A stretch of DNA of 64,000 nucleotides from CAIKMD01 sp036501365 (GTDB lineage Bacteria; Pseudomonadota; Alphaproteobacteria; ATCC43930; CGMCC-115725), in the NCBI GenBank assembly GCA_036501365.1, contig DASYAL010000099.1, positions 13,758 through 77,757 on the forward strand, given 5' to 3'. The position numbers were made by a program, and so were the translations under genes. Below, in pieces: positions 43,501 to 51,179 of the stretch; within the stretch, counting starts at the first letter, position 1; every line of letters begins with the position of its first letter. The notes beneath the pieces were generated by a model. That model was not told the DNA's origin. It made no database searches and saw nothing but the letters and a program-made list of their open reading frames with translations.

Positions 43501-44518
43501 GGCTCTAAACTGCGGGAACAGCGTCTCGGCATTGCCGCGGTTGATCGCGCGCAACTCCGCCGCGTTGAAGCCGAAATGCTCGAGGCCGGGCACGGTATCG
43601 CCGGGCTTCAAGAACGGGAAATCGCTGCCGAAGAGCATCTGGCTCACCGGCACCAGCGCCTTGAGCGCGGTGAGCGCGGGCCGGCTGGTCGAGGTGGTGA
43701 TGTCGTAATGCAACCGCTTCAGCACCGCCATCGCGGCTTCCTGGCTGGTGAAGCCGGCGCTTTTCACCACCGTCGCGTTGCGGGTGATGCGGTCGGCCAG
43801 CATCGGCAGCGCCGCGCCGTCATGGGTGAAAATGAAGCGGATATCGGGATAGCGGGTGAAAGTGCCGCGGAACAGCATCGCGGTGATGCAGCGCGTCACG
43901 TCGAACATGAATTCGACCGTCGGCACCGGCACGCCGGGGACGAGCCGGGCGCAGCAACCGGGCGCGGTCGGATGGATGAAAACCACGGTCTTGCGTCCGT
44001 TGAGCTCGGCGAAGAGCGAATCAAACAGCGGATCGCCCGGCCATTTGTCGCCGTAAGAGGTAACGAGGCCGATACCGTCGGCCTTCAACGTATCGAGCGC
44101 GTAAGCCGCCTCCTTCAGCGCCGCATCGGTATCGGGCAGCGGCACCGCCGAAGAAGCCGAAGCGGCCTTTGTGGTCGGCGCGCAGCTGCGCCGAATACTC
44201 GTTGCTGCGGCGGCAGAGGCTCGACGCCTCGTCCTTGAAACTCGCCCAAGCCGTCGGGTTCGAGAGGATCGCGGTGGCAATCCCCCAGCGATCCATTTGC
44301 TCGAGCGAGCGCTCGGGCGTCCAGGCGACGACGTCGTTGCCATAGGGGCTGCCAGCGAGCAGCTCGGCGCGCGTGCGCTCCAACAGGAAAGGCGGCTCTG
44401 TGTGGTGATGCACGTCGATGCGGCGCGGATTGGCCTTGCTTTGCGCGGCCGCCAAATCCGGCAGCAAGGTCGCGGTCCCTAAGCCGGCGATCACCGCACG
44501 GCGCGATAGCTCGATCAT
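43498..44518 (-). pseudogene. Tat-exported amidohydrolase gene with a frameshift
   Basis: Two minus-strand frames together form one amidohydrolase (ACMSD-like, amidohydrolase 2). The first frame has a Tat leader (LSRRAVIAGLGTATLL) and metal motif RIDVHHHTEPPF; it runs to KGRFGFF. The second continues AVPLPDTDAALKEAAYALD and carries FIFTHDGAALPMLADRI and LFGSDFPF, the remaining metal and catalytic residues. One extra G near 44148-44152 accounts for the shift; removing it gives FGFFAVPLPDTD, the family sequence. It may be a recent mutation or a sequencing error. Confidence 0.8.
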
Positions 44519-44536
44519 TCCTCCCCCTCGCCCGAT

Positions 44537-45757
44537 CTAGCGATCGAGTCTCAGCACATAAATCCCGTGATTCTTGTCGGTGACGTAGATGAAGCCGCGA
44601 TTGTCGACCAGCACGTCCTCGCTCTGGCAGACGAGCTTGGTCTTCGGCAGCACGCCGCGCCGCTCGATGGGATCGGGCGGCACGAAATAGGCGATCTCCT
44701 TGACCAGCTTGTCGTCGGAGATGTCGAACACGCGCAGCCCCGCATTGAAATAGGTGAGAAAACACAAATTCTCGTCGTGCATCAGCAGGTCCTGATACTG
44801 CCACTGATGCTGGTTGTGCGGGCCGAAGCGGCCGCCCTTCTCGCAGAAATTCTTATAGGGCGCGTCCTCGGGCGGACGCGGCAGCGGAAACAACGAGCAG
44901 AGCCGCGGCTTGGCCGGGTCCTTGATGTCGACCATGCCGGCATAGCCCAAGGGCTCGTTGCAATTCTCGGCGATCGCCTCGGAATTGCAGATGACGAGCT
45001 CGCGCTTGCTCAAAGGCTGCGCCGTATGCACGGCGATGAAGGACTGGAACGGCGGCGAGAACGGCAGGTCGCCGACCAGGCTCGGCTTCTTCACGTCGCT
45101 GATATCGAGGATGACAAAGCCACCGCCACCATAGGGCAGATAGGCGCGCTCGCCGCGGCGATAGGCGCCACCATGCAGCATGGTCGATTGCGGCGCGCCG
45201 GTCTCGCCGCCCGCCTTCCACTGGCCCTTGCGCCACCAGCGCGAGACCTCGACCGGATGCGTCGGATCGTCGATATCGACGATCTGCAGGATCTGTCCCT
45301 CATAGCCTTCCGGCAGGCCGGTCGCGAAGACATAGCGGCCGCCGTCATAGTAATTGCGATGCGTGCCGCTGCCGCCGGTCTTCCATTGCCCGAGATGCTC
45401 GGGATTCTCGGGATCGGCGAGGTCCCATATGTGGAAGCCTTCGTCGAATGGCGCGCCGGGCGTATCGCCCCAGCCCGGCGAGATGCGCTCGGCCGAGGTG
45501 ACCATGCGCGTGCCGGCGATCTGCACCTGCAAGGTCCAAGTGTTGGGATGGCCCGGGATGAAGCGGACATGGCGCGGCTGGGTCGGATCGGTGACCTCAA
45601 GAATATGCAAACCCGATTCCCACAGCGCCGGGCAATAGAGATACCAGCGCTCGCCTTTCTTATGCAGCGCGAGCTTGAAGCCGGGCTTGCCGAGGAGGTC
45701 GTGATAGCCGACCGCCTTCAAACCTTTCGCGTAAGCCTTGCCCGGCGGGAAATCCAT
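44537..45757 (-). CDS. LVIVD-repeat beta-propeller protein
   Basis: A 406-residue protein built of LVIVD-type repeats: GLHILEVTDPTQPRHVRF, GFHIWDLADPENPEHLGQW, ILQIVDIDDPTHPVEVSRW, FVILDISDVKKPSLVG, MVDIKDPAKPRLCSLF and LRVFDISDDKLVKEIAYF. These predict a beta-propeller. No signal peptide is visible. The role is unknown; it lies 18 bases upstream of the Tat amidohydrolase on the same strand, so the two may work together. GGGAGAGG precedes the ATG. Confidence 0.82.
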   Translation of the reverse strand: MDFPPGKAYAKGLKAVGYHDLLGKPGFKLALHKKGERWYLYCPALWESGLHILEVTDPTQPRHVRFIPGHPNTWTLQVQIAGTRMVTSAERISPGWGDTPGAPFDEGFHIWDLADPENPEHLGQWKTGGSGTHRNYYDGGRYVFATGLPEGYEGQILQIVDIDDPTHPVEVSRWWRKGQWKAGGETGAPQSTMLHGGAYRRGERAYLPYGGGGFVILDISDVKKPSLVGDLPFSPPFQSFIAVHTAQPLSKRELVICNSEAIAENCNEPLGYAGMVDIKDPAKPRLCSLFPLPRPPEDAPYKNFCEKGGRFGPHNQHQWQYQDLLMHDENLCFLTYFNAGLRVFDISDDKLVKEIAYFVPPDPIERRGVLPKTKLVCQSEDVLVDNRGFIYVTDKNHGIYVLRLDR

Positions 45758-45767
45758 GCGCCTCTCC

Positions 45768-46604
45768 CTATTTTGCTTCGGCCATCGCGCGCACCTCGGC
45801 AGGCGAGCGGCCGGCCTCGCGCAGCGCTCTCAAGGTAAGCGCCTTGTCGCGTTTGGCAAAGCGCTTGCCTTGCGTGTCCGTCAATAGCCGATGATGGCGA
45901 TAGCGCGGTGTCGGCAGATGGAGAAGTGCCCGCAGCAAGCAGTGAATATGCGTCGCGGCGAAAAGATCGGCGCCGCGCGTCACCAGGGTCACGCCTTGCC
46001 GCGCGTCGTCGACAGTCACCGCGAGGTGATAGCTCGCCGGCACGGCCTTGCGCGCGAGCACGACATCGCCGAGCGTCTCGGGTCGAACCTCGATGCGGCC
46101 CTGCGCGTCGTCTTCCCAGGCGAGCGGCCCGGTCAGCGCCGCCGCGCGCGCCACATCGAGCCGCAGCGCGAAGCTCTCGCCCGCCGCGATATGGCGCAGG
46201 CGTTCCGCGGTCGAGAGCGTGCGGCAGGTCCCGGGATAAACGGGACTTTCCTCGCCCTGCGGCGCGCCGCCGGCGCGGGCGATCTCGGCGGCAATCTCGG
46301 CGCGGGTGCAGAAACAGGGATAGATCAGGCCGGCGCTATCGAGCCGATCGAGCGCCGCTGCGTAATCGGCGAAATGCTCGGACTGCTTTCGCACCGCGCC
46401 ATCCCAATCGAGGCCGAGCCAGGCGAGGTCTTCCAAAATCGCGTCGGTGAATTCAGGCTTGCAGCGCGTCCGATCGATATCCTCGATCCGCAAGAGGAAT
46501 TTGCCGCCGGCTTCGCGCGCCGCGCGCCAAGCATGAAGCGCCGAATAGGCGTGGCCCAAATGCAGATAGCCGGTCGGACTCGGCGCGAAACGGGTGACGA
46601 TCAT
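45768..46604 (-). CDS. gluQ: Glutamyl-Q tRNA(Asp) synthetase
   Basis: A 278-residue paralogue of glutamyl-tRNA synthetase that lacks the anticodon-binding domain and attaches glutamate to queuosine in tRNA(Asp). RFAPSPTGYLHLGHAYSAL near residue 5 carries the HIGH-type motif, LRIEDIDRTR follows, zinc ligands lie in CFCTR and YPGTC, and the KMSKS-like loop is GKRFAKRD near 245. Length is typical of the family. It ends 10 bases upstream of the LVIVD gene. Confidence 0.93.
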   Translation of the reverse strand: MIVTRFAPSPTGYLHLGHAYSALHAWRAAREAGGKFLLRIEDIDRTRCKPEFTDAILEDLAWLGLDWDGAVRKQSEHFADYAAALDRLDSAGLIYPCFCTRAEIAAEIARAGGAPQGEESPVYPGTCRTLSTAERLRHIAAGESFALRLDVARAAALTGPLAWEDDAQGRIEVRPETLGDVVLARKAVPASYHLAVTVDDARQGVTLVTRGADLFAATHIHCLLRALLHLPTPRYRHHRLLTDTQGKRFAKRDKALTLRALREAGRSPAEVRAMAEAK

Positions 46605-46632
46605 CTCGTTGCAGTTCGATCTCGCGCCCCCT

Positions 46633-46743
46633 GAACTTGGCGAAGGGCGGCTACGCCCTCGGCAAGTTCGGGCTCCGCTCAGGGTGAAGACGGATTGTCG
46701 ACGGCATTAAGAAATGCGCCTCATCCTGAGCGAAGTCGAAGGA
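46633..46743. repeat. REP-like palindromic repeat cluster
   Basis: GAACTTG...AGGGCG pairs with CGCCCT...CAAGTTC around a GCTA loop (46633-46669). Next, CCGCTCAGGGTGA (near 46674) is an imperfect inverted copy of TCATCCTGAGCGA (46721-46733), which continues as AGTCGAAGGAC. This last motif is a well-known intergenic repeat in many proteobacteria. It fills most of the 176-base gap between gluQ and the hydrolase gene; nothing else is seen there. Confidence 0.7.
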
Positions 46744-46780
46744 CCCGCGGTGCGCGTCCGCGCGAATCGCAAAAAAAGCC

Positions 46781-47638
46781 TCACACGCCCGTCTCGCGAT
46801 GGATGAAGGCGACCGCCGCCGCGACCGCGTCTTTCGCGCCCTGCGACGACGGGTCGCTGCGCGGCAGGTCGTATTTCGGCCCGGCGAAGAAATGCGTCTC
46901 GAGCTTGCCACCCTTGGCGCGAAAGCCGTTGATGAAGCCTTCCATCAGATGCCGCGGATGAAGCTCGTCGGCGGGGTTTTGGATATAGAGGATGTGCGGG
47001 AATTCGACGTTGTCGCCGCGCTCCAGCGCGAGCAGCGGACTGCCTTCGCCCATCGCGTCCTCGCTAAGCCAGTAGCGTTCCTGCTGCGCGACCGCGCCGC
47101 CGCGATTCTGATAAACCTGCTGCCCCGCCGGTTTCGCCTTGCGGTCGCGGTAGCGGCCTAAGGGACAGATCACCGGCCAAAAGCTCACGACATAGGGCAC
47201 GCGCGCATCGAGCGAATAGCCATTGAGCTTCAGCGCCGCATAGCGCGGATCGTTCGGCTTCATGCCGTTCAAGACCACGAGATGGCCGCCGCTCGACGTG
47301 CCCATGCTGCCGACGAGCTCCGGCCGCGTGTCGAAATACGCCGCCTGCGATTTGAGCCAGCGAATGGCGTAATTCACGTCCGCGACCGAGCCGGGATAGG
47401 TCGCGACCGGCGGATTGCGGAAATCGATCGCGGCGACGACGACACCGCCTTTCGCGACCTCCTGGTTGATGGTGTCGTTGTTGGTACGGTTGCCTTCGCA
47501 CCACGCGCCGCCATGCGCCTCGATCACCGCCGGGAACGGGCCCGGGCCGCGCGGCCGGAACACCCGCGCCATATAGGGCGTCTGGCCGTGGCACAGGAAT
47601 TCGATTTCCTCGATATCGACGTCGTAGCTCTTGCTCAT
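46781..47638 (-). CDS. Alpha/beta hydrolase, carboxylesterase type
   Basis: A 285-residue esterase-like enzyme. The oxyanion region is EAHGGAWCEGNR near residue 45 and the nucleophile elbow SMGTSSGGHLVVL near 120. The acid is probably in NPADELHPRH near 230. No signal peptide. ATG 47638 overlaps the stop of the GlcG/HbpS gene in ATGA, so the two are translationally coupled. An in-frame opening far upstream lies inside that gene and is noise. Substrate unknown. Confidence 0.83.
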   Translation of the reverse strand: MSKSYDVDIEEIEFLCHGQTPYMARVFRPRGPGPFPAVIEAHGGAWCEGNRTNNDTINQEVAKGGVVVAAIDFRNPPVATYPGSVADVNYAIRWLKSQAAYFDTRPELVGSMGTSSGGHLVVLNGMKPNDPRYAALKLNGYSLDARVPYVVSFWPVICPLGRYRDRKAKPAGQQVYQNRGGAVAQQERYWLSEDAMGEGSPLLALERGDNVEFPHILYIQNPADELHPRHLMEGFINGFRAKGGKLETHFFAGPKYDLPRSDPSSQGAKDAVAAAVAFIHRETGV

Positions 47639-48108
47639 CGCGCACCTTGCGGCTCGGCGGGTTCGGGAACGAGGCCAGCGGCGCGCACCGCGCCGATGGC
47701 GATCGCCTCGTCCTCGTCGGCGTCGTCGCCCGAGGAGCCGACAGCGCCGATGATCTCGCCATCCTCGTTCTTGATGAGCACGCCGCCCGGCGTCGGCACC
47801 AGCCGGCCTTGCGTCGCGACGGTCAGCGACTGGATGAAGATCGGCGCGTTCTCGGCGATCTTGCCGATGGCGCGGCTCGGCCGGTTCATCACCAGCGAGC
47901 CGAAGGCCTTGCCCATCACCACGTCGAAGCGGCGGATTCCAGTGCCGTCCTCGCGCTTGAAGGCGACGAGATCGCCGCCGGCATCGAGCACGCCGACCGT
48001 CATCGGCCGAAGCTTGCGCCGCCGCGCCTCGGCGAGCGCATGATCGATGATCTTCGCCGCGGTCGCCAGATCGACGCCGCGTACCGCCGCACGAGATACC
48101 GTCGCCAT
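47635..48108 (-). CDS. GlcG/HbpS family haem-binding-like protein
   Basis: A 157-residue DUF336 protein. RPMTVGVLDAGGDLVAFKRE near residue 35, the Lys-Ala-Phe stretch MGKAFGSLVMN, and PGGVLIKNEDGEIIGAVGSS near 105 are family landmarks. Members bind haem or corrinoids or occur beside glycolate and aromatic oxidation genes; no specific role is visible. ATG 48108 follows GGAGGCAGCC; an open frame 29 codons upstream is unlike the family. It is coupled to the hydrolase gene. Confidence 0.85.
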   Translation of the reverse strand: MATVSRAAVRGVDLATAAKIIDHALAEARRRKLRPMTVGVLDAGGDLVAFKREDGTGIRRFDVVMGKAFGSLVMNRPSRAIGKIAENAPIFIQSLTVATQGRLVPTPGGVLIKNEDGEIIGAVGSSGDDADEDEAIAIGAVRAAGLVPEPAEPQGAR

Positions 48109-48217
48109 GGCTGCCTCCGGGTGTGCGCTCGCTTTGTGACGGCAGCGTGGCACAGGAGCCTTGTTCTGCCAAGCCGGGCCCTTAACAAAGCGCACGCGAT
48201 CCTCTATCTCCCGTCAC

Positions 48218-48871
48218 ATGGCAATTCTCGATGGACCGCATCTTCTCCCGCCGCATGGCAAGCCGCAGCAGCTCGTGGTGCTGCTGCATGGCTATGGCGC
48301 CGACGGCAACGACCTCATCGGCCTCGCGCCGGAATGGCAGCCGCTACTGCCCGATACTGAATTCGTCTCGCCGCACGCGCCCTTCCCCTGCGAGGCGATG
48401 CCTTTCGGCCGGCAATGGTTCGGCTTCCAGGGCCGCACGCCGGTGCAGGTGCTCGACGGCGTCAAGGCCGCGGCCGCGATTCTCGACCGTTTCCTCACCG
48501 AGCTCCTCGCCGAGCGCGCCATCGACGAGAGCAAGCTCGCCCTGGTCGGCTTCTCGCAAGGCGCAATGATGTCGCTTTATGTCAGCCTGCGCCGCGCCAA
48601 GCCGGTCGCGGGCGTCGTCGCTTATTCTGGGCGGCTCTTCGCCGCAGAGGCGCTTGCCGGCGAATTGCGCTCGCGGCCGAAGATCCTGCTCGTCCACGGC
48701 GACGCCGACGAGGTCGTGCTGCCGCAAGCCCATCCCGAGGCGCTTACCGCGCTGCAAGCGGCGGGCGTCGCGGTCGAGGGCATGCTGCGTCCCGGCCTTG
48801 GCCACGGCATCGACGCTGAGGGTCTGGTGCGCGGCGGCGAGTTCCTCAAAGCGGCGTTCGGCATCGCGTAA
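48218..48871 (+). CDS. Phospholipase/carboxylesterase family hydrolase
   Basis: A 217-residue serine esterase of the YpfH/Abhydrolase_2 type. VVLLHGYGADGNDLIGLA near residue 20 is the oxyanion region; GFSQGAMMSLYVSL near 112 carries the nucleophile; Asp is in VHGDADEVV and His in GLGHGID. ATG 48218 is chosen by homology; upstream is 19 codons of open frame without similarity. Its activity is expected on short acyl esters or acyl-thioesters. Confidence 0.85.
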   Translation: MAILDGPHLLPPHGKPQQLVVLLHGYGADGNDLIGLAPEWQPLLPDTEFVSPHAPFPCEAMPFGRQWFGFQGRTPVQVLDGVKAAAAILDRFLTELLAERAIDESKLALVGFSQGAMMSLYVSLRRAKPVAGVVAYSGRLFAAEALAGELRSRPKILLVHGDADEVVLPQAHPEALTALQAAGVAVEGMLRPGLGHGIDAEGLVRGGEFLKAAFGIA

Positions 48872-48884
48872 TTTTTTCGTTTTC

Positions 48885-48977
48885 GTCATTCCCGCGAAAG
48901 CGGGAATCCAGGATCACACATCACGCGGTTGCCCCTGGACTCCGGATCGCGCCGCCTTCCGGCTTGTCCGGGGTGAC
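48885..48977. repeat. Dispersed intergenic palindromic repeat
   Basis: ATTCCCGCGAAAGCGGGAAT forms a strong hairpin at 48888-48907. TCCAGG and CCTGGA pair further in, and the ends GTCATTCCCG and CGGGGTGAC pair at 48885 and 48969. This GTCATTCCCGCGAAAGCGGG type repeat occurs in many proteobacteria. It fills the gap between the convergent esterase and tlpA genes and may also end transcription. Confidence 0.75.
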
Positions 48978-48990
48978 GCCCTATTTTTGA

Positions 48991-49602
48991 TTATTTGCTA
49001 TCAATGAAGGGCGTCAGCTTCGCGAGCATCGCCGGATCGTCCCAGGCGGCGCCGCCTTCTTCCTTGCCGAGGATCGTGCCGCTGGCCGAGATGAGATAGC
49101 TGGTCGGCAAGCCTTCCGCGCCGAAAGCCTCGGTTGCCGCGGCTTTGGGATCGAGATAGATCGCAAGCTGCTTGATGCCGTTCTTGGCGAGGAACGGCGC
49201 GACCGCGGCATCGCCCTGGCGATCTTCGGAGATGGCGAGGATGGTGAGCCTGTCGCCGAGCTTTGCCTGCAGGCGCTCGAGCGCCGGCATCTCCTGGACG
49301 CAGGGCCCGCACCAGGTCGCCCAGAGATTGACCAGCAGCACCCGGCCTTTGAAATCGGCGAGTTGCTTCTCGTTGCCGTCGCGCGTCGCAAAAGCCAGCG
49401 CGGGCGCTGGCAGCGGCTGTGACAGCGCGGTAAACTGGCCGAGGTTTTGGCTCGCCGTCGCGGCGGCGGGCGCTTGCGGCATCCCTTCTTGGGGGGTGGG
49501 CTCGATGCGGGCGGGACGCAAGGACAGCAGCAGCAGCGCCGCACCGCACAGGACGAGCAGCACCGTGAGCGCGCGTAACGTGACCTTCAGCCTCAGCGGC
49601 AT
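48991..49602 (-). CDS. tlpA: TlpA family thiol:disulfide reductase
   Basis: A 203-residue membrane-anchored thioredoxin. One N-terminal helix (LTVLLVLCGAALLLLSL) tethers it; a Pro/Ala linker leads to the thioredoxin fold with active site WATWCGPCVQEMP near residue 98 and cis-proline region EGLPTSYLI near 165. TlpA-type proteins keep periplasmic thiols reduced, for cytochrome oxidase copper sites or cytochrome c maturation. Start is ATG 49602, with only 18 bases separating it from the divergent argH start. Confidence 0.88.
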   Translation of the reverse strand: MPLRLKVTLRALTVLLVLCGAALLLLSLRPARIEPTPQEGMPQAPAAATASQNLGQFTALSQPLPAPALAFATRDGNEKQLADFKGRVLLVNLWATWCGPCVQEMPALERLQAKLGDRLTILAISEDRQGDAAVAPFLAKNGIKQLAIYLDPKAAATEAFGAEGLPTSYLISASGTILGKEEGGAAWDDPAMLAKLTPFIDSK

Positions 49603-49620
49603 CCTCGACGGCCTCCGGCC

Positions 49621-51051
49621 ATGAGCGCAGCACGGACGAAAGCACCCGTCAACGCCGCCCCCGTCAATTTGGCGTGGGGCGGACGTTTCGCCGCAGCGCC
49701 GGGCGCGATCATGCAGGCGATCAACGCTTCGCTCGAGATCGACAAGCGGCTTTATGCCCAGGACATCGCCGGCTCGCTCGCGCATAGCACGATGCTGGTC
49801 AAACGCCGGATCATCTCGCGCAACGACGGCGCCGCGATCGCCCGCGGCCTCAATAGGATCAAGCGCGAGATCGAGAACGGCAAGTTTCCGTTCCGCATCG
49901 AGCACGAGGACATCCATCTCAACATCGAGGCGCGGCTCGCTGAGCTGATCGGTGCCCCGGCGGGACGGCTGCATACCGCGCGCTCGCGCAACGACCAGGT
50001 GGCGACCGATTTCCGCCTCTGGGTGCGCGACGCGATCGACCGGCTTGACCGCCACATGATGGCGTTGCAAGCGGCGCTGATCGCGCAGGCCGAACGCCAC
50101 GCCGCGACCATCATGCCGGGCTTCACCCATCTGCAGGTCGGCCAGCCGGTGGCCTTAGGCCATCACCTCCTCGCCTATGTCGAGATGCTCGGCCGCGACC
50201 GCGGGCGCCTTGCGGATGCGCGCAAGCGCTTGAACGAATCGCCTTTGGGCGCGGGCGCGCTCGCCGGCACGTCCTTCCCGATCGACCGGGCAATGACGGC
50301 GAAGGCGCTGGGCTTCGACCGGCCGGCGGCGAATTCGCTCGATGCGGTCTCGGATCGCGATTTCGCCCTCGAATTCCTTTCCGCGGCGGCGATCGCGGCG
50401 ACGCATCTCTCGCGCCTTGCCGAAGAGATCATCCTTTGGCTGACCGAGCCGTTCAAATTCATCCGCCTGAGCGACGCCTTCACCACCGGCAGCTCGATGA
50501 TGCCGCAGAAGCGCAATCCCGACGCCGCCGAGCTGGTGCGCGCCAAGGCCGGGCGGCTGATCGGCACGCTGACCGGTCTGCTCGCGGTGATGAAAGGCTT
50601 GCCGCTCGCCTATGCCAAGGACATGCAGGAGGACAAGGCGCCGGTCTTCGACGCCGCCGAGACGCTCGCCTTGTGTCTCGCCGCCTCGGCCGGCATGGTG
50701 CGCGATATGAAAGTCGATAAAGCGGCGATGCGCCGCGTCGCCGAAAGCGGCTTCTCGACCGCGACCGATCTCGCGGATTGGTTGGTGCGGCATCTGAAGC
50801 TGCCGTTCCGTCAGGCGCATCACGTCACCGGCGCGCTGGTCGCGCGCGCCGAGGCGCTAGGCTGCGATCTCGCCGCGCTGCCGATCGCCGAGATGCGCCG
50901 CGTCGAGAAGCGCATCACGCCGGGGGTTTATCGCGTGCTCACGGTCGAGCGCTCGGTCGCGAGCCGCACCAGCTTCGGCGGCACCGCGCCAGCCAATGTC
51001 GCCCGCGCTGCCACGGCGGCGCGCAAGCGTTTCGTGAGCGACGCGCGATGA
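49621..51051 (+). CDS. argH: Argininosuccinate lyase
   Basis: A 476-residue fumarase/aspartase superfamily enzyme that splits argininosuccinate into arginine and fumarate. LAWGGRFAAAPGAIMQAINA opens the protein; HTARSRNDQVATDFRLW near residue 114 and the signature GSSMMPQKRNPDAAELVR near 290 are diagnostic. No ribosome-binding site is clear before the ATG. Its stop overlaps the lptM start in ATGA. Confidence 0.96.
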   Translation: MSAARTKAPVNAAPVNLAWGGRFAAAPGAIMQAINASLEIDKRLYAQDIAGSLAHSTMLVKRRIISRNDGAAIARGLNRIKREIENGKFPFRIEHEDIHLNIEARLAELIGAPAGRLHTARSRNDQVATDFRLWVRDAIDRLDRHMMALQAALIAQAERHAATIMPGFTHLQVGQPVALGHHLLAYVEMLGRDRGRLADARKRLNESPLGAGALAGTSFPIDRAMTAKALGFDRPAANSLDAVSDRDFALEFLSAAAIAATHLSRLAEEIILWLTEPFKFIRLSDAFTTGSSMMPQKRNPDAAELVRAKAGRLIGTLTGLLAVMKGLPLAYAKDMQEDKAPVFDAAETLALCLAASAGMVRDMKVDKAAMRRVAESGFSTATDLADWLVRHLKLPFRQAHHVTGALVARAEALGCDLAALPIAEMRRVEKRITPGVYRVLTVERSVASRTSFGGTAPANVARAATAARKRFVSDAR

Positions 51052-51179
51052 GCGCGGGCTGGCGCATCCTCGCGGCGCTGCTCGTCGCACTGGCGCTCGC
51101 CGGCTGCGGCAAGAAAGCGCCGCCCCAACCGCCGCCCGGCGTGCCCAACATTTTTCCGCAGCAATATCCCGCCCAGTGA
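51048..51179 (+). CDS. lptM: Small LptM-like lipoprotein
   Basis: A 43-residue lipoprotein easily missed by gene finders. The signal helix RILAALLVALALAGC carries the lipobox ALAGC, followed by GKKAPPQPPPGVPN, the pattern of LptM (YifL), which in E. coli assists assembly of the LPS translocon LptDE. It overlaps argH by four bases (ATGA) and lysA by four bases (GTGA), so all three genes are translationally coupled. Position next to lysine-biosynthesis genes is conserved. Confidence 0.85.
   Translation: MSAGWRILAALLVALALAGCGKKAPPQPPPGVPNIFPQQYPAQ

Noticed and set aside
44140..44160. Programmed frameshift in the amidohydrolase gene
   Set aside because: A single inserted G restores the family sequence exactly, and no recoding signals are present.
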